Shown here in pieces: positions 4,300 through 7,496 of a stretch of 7,496 bases of DNA; the stretch's first letter is position 1; every line of letters starts with the position of its first letter. The notes below the pieces were generated by a model. The model was not told the origin of the DNA. It saw only the letters and a program-made list of their open reading frames with translations, and made no database searches. Source of the stretch: JBGTHB01 sp041746415 (GTDB taxonomy: Bacteria > Pseudomonadota > Gammaproteobacteria > Coxiellales > Coxiellaceae); assembly GCA_041746415.1 (NCBI GenBank), contig JBGTHB010000170.1, positions 1 to 7,496 on the forward strand. The letters run 5' to 3'. A program made the position numbers and the translations under genes.

Positions 4300-5163
4300 T
4301 TATTTTCCCTTTAGTTTTATACCTACTAATTTTAATTTGAGTTTATCAAACCAACGATCAGGTAATATTTTACTAAACAAAATAATTTGGCGTGCATGCG
4401 GTCCAACAGGATAATGTGTTTTTGGTTTTTTAGCCGTCATGGCTTTTACGATCACTTGTGCAACGCCCGTTGCGGGAATACCATCCATTTCCGCTTTATG
4501 CATTGATTTTGCCATTGATAATAATGCATCGGCATAATATTTTTTGTGTGTGTCAGAAAGCTCTGCCACGATTTTTTCAGCTAACTCCACCATACCTTCT
4601 GATGCTTTAGTGCGAATAGAAGAAGGATCAACGCCGATAACGTCAATATTCCACGGTGATAACTCAATGCGTAAACCAGTTGTAAAAGACTCTGTCGCGT
4701 GTTTTGAAGCACACAACGCAAAACCAAATGGAATGGTGGTATGCGCACCAACAGATCCAATATTTAAAATTCGCCCACGCGCTTGCCGAATTAACGGCAA
4801 CATGGCTTGCGTTAATCGCACCATCCCAAATACATTCACTTCAAAAACACGGCGTAAACGCTCGATTGGCAGAGCTTCAATTGGGGTAAAATCTGGAATA
4901 CCTGCATTATTTACCAAACCATACAAACCGTGCTGACCCAAATCATGCGTTAATTGAGCGACAACAGCAGCGATTTGTTGTTCGTTAGTGATATCTAATA
5001 TGACGGGCGTTAGCCGATTGGATGCCGCTTGTTGGAGTTTTTCAGCATCGGCTAAATGACGCACAGTGGCATACACTTTAAATCCCGCTTTATCTAAAGC
5101 GATTGCTGTGGCGTAGCCAATACCAGATGAAGTGCCAGTGACTAAAATGGCTTTATCAATCAT
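4300..5163 (-). CDS. Short-chain dehydrogenase/reductase family protein lacking the catalytic tyrosine (287 aa)
   Basis: This is a classical SDR with a Rossmann fold: TGTSSGIG at residues 9-16 binds the nucleotide, D57 follows in LDIT, NNAG lies at 85-88 and the structural Asn is N110. Ser137 (NIGSVGA) and Lys154 of the active site are present. Arg35 after the second strand (ATVR) favours NADP(H). At position 150, where the YxxxK tyrosine belongs, the codon (4714-4716) is TTG, leucine, giving LCASK. Classical SDRs need this tyrosine as the proton donor, so the protein may be catalytically dead, use another residue, or serve as a binding subunit. The usual PG after the active site is PS (180-181). 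The start ATG 5163 has a very strong ribosome binding site (AAGGAGG, 5168-5174). It is first gene of the pair with the CMD protein. Confidence 0.92.
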   Translation of the reverse strand: MIDKAILVTGTSSGIGYATAIALDKAGFKVYATVRHLADAEKLQQAASNRLTPVILDITNEQQIAAVVAQLTHDLGQHGLYGLVNNAGIPDFTPIEALPIERLRRVFEVNVFGMVRLTQAMLPLIRQARGRILNIGSVGAHTTIPFGFALCASKHATESFTTGLRIELSPWNIDVIGVDPSSIRTKASEGMVELAEKIVAELSDTHKKYYADALLSMAKSMHKAEMDGIPATGVAQVIVKAMTAKKPKTHYPVGPHARQIILFSKILPDRWFDKLKLKLVGIKLKGK

Positions 5164-5180
5164 GGTGCCTCCTTGTAAAG

Positions 5181-5216
5181 ATATTCCATCGTAAGCGATA
5201 GCTTGTTGTGAGGCAA
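5181..5216 (-). promoter_or_regulatory. Candidate promoter of the SDR-CMD operon
   Basis: On the minus strand, TTGCCT (5211-5216) and TACGAT (5188-5193) lie at the ideal 17-base spacing, each with four of six consensus matches. A start near 5181 would give a short leader of about 18 bases carrying the AAGGAGG ribosome binding site. Confidence 0.35.
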
Positions 5217-5226
5217 CCAGTGGAAT

Positions 5227-5257
5227 TTGAACAAATCCCGGTATTGCTGATTACACT
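5227..5257 (+). promoter_or_regulatory. Weak candidate promoter for the large hydrolase gene
   Basis: TTGAAC (5227-5232) and TACACT (5252-5257) each match four of six bases, but the spacing of 19 is long. A transcript starting here would have only about 15 bases before ATG 5279. It is the best plus-strand candidate in the 115-base divergent gap and is not strong. Confidence 0.2.
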
Positions 5258-5278
5258 TATCCCTTCTACTCTTTTTAC

Positions 5279-7496
5279 ATGCCAACCAAAACTCTCAATT
5301 ACGTAATGGGTCAAATCAAATTTTACATGGACATCCATGACTATACACGCCAACCGCCCGATCCTAAAAAACCCAATTTAATTCGTTATCGCGCTAACGT
5401 ACCCATGAATTTTTTACGCAAACCGATTATTTTAAATTTTCGTTTTGATGATGCCGCAGAATGTCCTTATCAACCCAAAACAGCAGCAGACAAAAAATGG
5501 CTCGCCGAACAATTGCAATACGTGGACTATTTTTCAAATGAACCCATGCCCACTGAAATAAAAGATCCGTTTGACGACACGCGATTTATTTACACACCCA
5601 ATCAAACTTTATTAACCGATGAGCAAATTGACTATTTTAAAAAGCTCAATCCAGAACGCCCGAACGCGACCATATTCATTCATGGTTACAATGTGAGTTG
5701 GGGCGAGTTTGGCAAACTTCTCATGACACGCGTTAATCCCCTTCCTGAATCCCTATTACCCTTAAGTTATTTCACGCCACCGAGTTCTGCCATCCAAGTG
5801 CAATACGATCCACCACCACCGCATAATGAGGCCTTAGGTACATCCTCTTATTATTCCATTGACCCCATTGATTTTCCGGCACGCTGCTTTAGAAGCCGTG
5901 ATCATTTACACAAAATATATGGTGAAAACATCGCGCACTTGGATTACGGCAGTGATGATAAACTCAATGGCAGCGGTGCGCACAATTGGTTTTTGCACAT
6001 GGAATACAATTTAAATCGAGCGGCAGGATTTAGTGGCTTCAAACCGTATTATGAAAAAAGCGATCCAGAATACACGCGCTTAATTCATGTCGCCTGGACA
6101 GGCAATCCTAAAACGCCACTTGATTATATTGCCATTGAACCCATGGCTATGATCGCCGCGCGTTGTTTAGTTCCGGTAATTGAGCAACTGCACCACGCCG
6201 GGATTGAAATTAATATTATTGCGCACAGCGCTGGTAATGTTGTTTTAGTGCAAGCCATGGAATTGCTGGCGAAACCCATTATTGAAAATGTTTTCTTATG
6301 GCAAGCGGCGATACCCAACACCGCTCTATCACCGCAAGCGGACAAACTCGATAAAACATTATTTAAACGTTGGGGCACGAAGCATGCCTACAAAGCGGCG
6401 AAAGCCATTCATGTTTTGTATAGCGCTAACGATAATGTGCTTGGGCCTATTGCGATTAACACCGATGCTAACATCACCGCGCAACTGCAACAAAAAAAAC
6501 GCTCCTCCAGCGATGGAACAATGTATGCAGAACTCGCCGCCGGTATCACCACACTGTCCAAAGTAACCGATGAATTGCACACACCGGTTGCACTAAAAAG
6601 TATTTACAATCTTGCTCAATTATTCGGGGTACCGTTTGATGCTTTATTATTTAATCAAAGCCTACGCAACAAAGCCTATGAATTATTGTATCAACAACAT
6701 AAACATATGCACACACGCCTTCCATTATTGCCAACACTGGCACAACAACGCGATATTGTACGTGCACGAGATCCGAAAACTTATAAGGATTTAAGCGTCT
6801 TTATCGGCTTAATTGAAGCCATAATGCACCACAGTGTTTTGTATTTTGTGCACAACCCCAACAACCAAGATAAATTAACCGCCTTGCGCGCGGACTTATC
6901 ACCAGAAGACGCCACCAAGTTTGACGAGTTAATTGGTCATGCACTTTCACAACAATTTGGGGTGGATACACCCACGAAAGTAATGGCGATTTTTCAAACT
7001 CACAGCATGTGGCATGAAGCTTTTAAAGAAGTTAACGACCACAGTTATTTTATAAAAAAATTCGCTGAGATGTATATTATTGATCACCCATCAGAAAGTG
7101 CTGCTGCACTTACCCGCGGCCTGCTGGATACATTAGTCAATCAACACGTCAGTCATATGAGCCAAAGTTTGCAGGCAATACCATCGCGGTATCACATCAA
7201 CGAAGAAGTCATTGAGGCTTGCATCGCTGGCCCAGCAGGTGAGTTTGCCATTGAAAAAACCAAGGACCTTATTCAAAGAGGATTTCATGATTTAGCGATT
7301 GACGGTTTATCAAGCTCACAAGACAAACTCGCCAAATTACTTTCACTGCCCAAAGGCTTCAAAAAACAACCGCACAACGCACTTGCCGCCACACTCGCCG
7401 GCGATGATCTTGCTACTCTTCTTATGACCGTGTTCTCCATCCCCAGTCTCGAACCGCAACCTGCCATGGGGTATACTGGGCCGGATTTGGAGGATA
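5279..7496 (+). CDS. Large alpha/beta hydrolase with HGYN and AHSAGN motifs (at least 739 aa, 3' end outside window)
   Basis: One frame stays open from 5231 to the window edge without a stop. From ATG 5279 it gives 739 codons plus one base. The core resembles DUF900-like alpha/beta hydrolases: ATIFIHGYNVSWGEFG at residues 130-145 is the oxyanion strand-loop, INIIAHSAGNVVLVQAM at 311-327 is the nucleophile elbow with Ser317 (codon 6227-6229), and VLYSANDNVLGP at 379-390 supplies a likely acid, Asp385. The 175 residues between HGYN and the serine are long for this fold and suggest an inserted cap. Beyond about residue 440 a mostly helical tail of 300 or more residues matches nothing I know. There is no signal peptide or membrane helix. 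The start is uncertain: ATGs at 5279, 5306 and 5327 all lack a ribosome binding site. Substrate is unknown; an esterase or lipase activity is plausible. Confidence 0.85.
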   Translation, partial: MPTKTLNYVMGQIKFYMDIHDYTRQPPDPKKPNLIRYRANVPMNFLRKPIILNFRFDDAAECPYQPKTAADKKWLAEQLQYVDYFSNEPMPTEIKDPFDDTRFIYTPNQTLLTDEQIDYFKKLNPERPNATIFIHGYNVSWGEFGKLLMTRVNPLPESLLPLSYFTPPSSAIQVQYDPPPPHNEALGTSSYYSIDPIDFPARCFRSRDHLHKIYGENIAHLDYGSDDKLNGSGAHNWFLHMEYNLNRAAGFSGFKPYYEKSDPEYTRLIHVAWTGNPKTPLDYIAIEPMAMIAARCLVPVIEQLHHAGIEINIIAHSAGNVVLVQAMELLAKPIIENVFLWQAAIPNTALSPQADKLDKTLFKRWGTKHAYKAAKAIHVLYSANDNVLGPIAINTDANITAQLQQKKRSSSDGTMYAELAAGITTLSKVTDELHTPVALKSIYNLAQLFGVPFDALLFNQSLRNKAYELLYQQHKHMHTRLPLLPTLAQQRDIVRARDPKTYKDLSVFIGLIEAIMHHSVLYFVHNPNNQDKLTALRADLSPEDATKFDELIGHALSQQFGVDTPTKVMAIFQTHSMWHEAFKEVNDHSYFIKKFAEMYIIDHPSESAAALTRGLLDTLVNQHVSHMSQSLQAIPSRYHINEEVIEACIAGPAGEFAIEKTKDLIQRGFHDLAIDGLSSSQDKLAKLLSLPKGFKKQPHNALAATLAGDDLATLLMTVFSIPSLEPQPAMGYTGPDLED

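Noticed and set aside
3858..4340. Plus-strand open frames opposite the CMD gene (3858-4040 and 4107-4340)
   Set aside because: They are antisense to a gene with clear family motifs and have low-complexity or non-protein-like translations.
4544..4936. 130-codon plus-strand open frame opposite the SDR gene, with a shorter one at 4704-4889
   Set aside because: They are antisense to strongly conserved SDR motifs and show no recognisable domain.
5156..5353. 65-codon minus-strand frame across the SDR start
   Set aside because: It overlaps the SDR ribosome binding site and the divergent gene, and has no family signal.
6124..7467. Several 60-94 codon frames on both strands in the 6.1-7.5 kb region
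   Set aside because: All are shadows of the single continuous hydrolase frame, which carries the HGYN and AHSAGN motifs and remains open to the edge.
1..7496. CRISPR array, tandem repeats, tRNA or rRNA genes
   Set aside because: No regularly spaced direct repeats, cloverleaf-like segments or rRNA-like sequence were seen on reading through the window.

Overview
The window is 7,496 bases of bacterial DNA, moderately AT-rich, with ordinary Shine-Dalgarno starts at most genes. The gene content is accessory in character: an IS3-type transposon end, a facilitator-superfamily importer, a cluster of LuxR-type DNA-binding genes, an SDR/CMD oxidoreductase pair and a large alpha/beta hydrolase. This suggests a gammaproteobacterium, and the Pht-like importer together with small GerE-type regulators would suit a Legionella/Coxiella-like lineage. 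That placement is an inference of low certainty, because no rRNA or tRNA gene or other taxonomic marker is present.

Layout. Bases 1-141 are the left end of an IS3-family element (minus strand): the first 25 codons of its transposase gene plus the terminal inverted repeat. Bases 207-455 (minus) hold a small unrecognised reading frame just downstream of, and in frame with, the MFS transporter gene at 483-1706 (minus). The transporter's leader can fold into two competing hairpins, one of which covers its ribosome binding site.

From 1961 to 3452 the plus strand carries five closely spaced small genes: a 51-aa charged helical protein, a 211-aa regulator with an XRE-like N-terminus and a LuxR (GerE) C-terminus, a 52-aa stand-alone GerE-type helix-turn-helix overlapping it by 23 bases, a 76-aa secreted basic peptide, and a 63-aa stand-alone GerE helix-turn-helix. 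Three related DNA-binding modules in one probable operon, two with nothing but the HTH, interleaved with a secreted peptide, is the most unusual arrangement in the window. Two of these genes are too short to be found by ordinary length cut-offs.

Bases 3626-5163 (minus) are a two-gene operon: a short-chain dehydrogenase whose catalytic tyrosine is replaced by leucine, and a double-domain carboxymuconolactone decarboxylase-like protein 2 bases downstream. Divergent to it, one uninterrupted plus-strand frame runs from about 5279 to the end of the window (at least 739 codons). It encodes a large alpha/beta hydrolase with HGYN and AHSAGN motifs. Its stop lies outside the window and its start has no clear ribosome binding site.

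No CRISPR array, rRNA, tRNA or replication origin was seen. No gene-free stretch exceeds 300 bases; the longest is 1707-1960.
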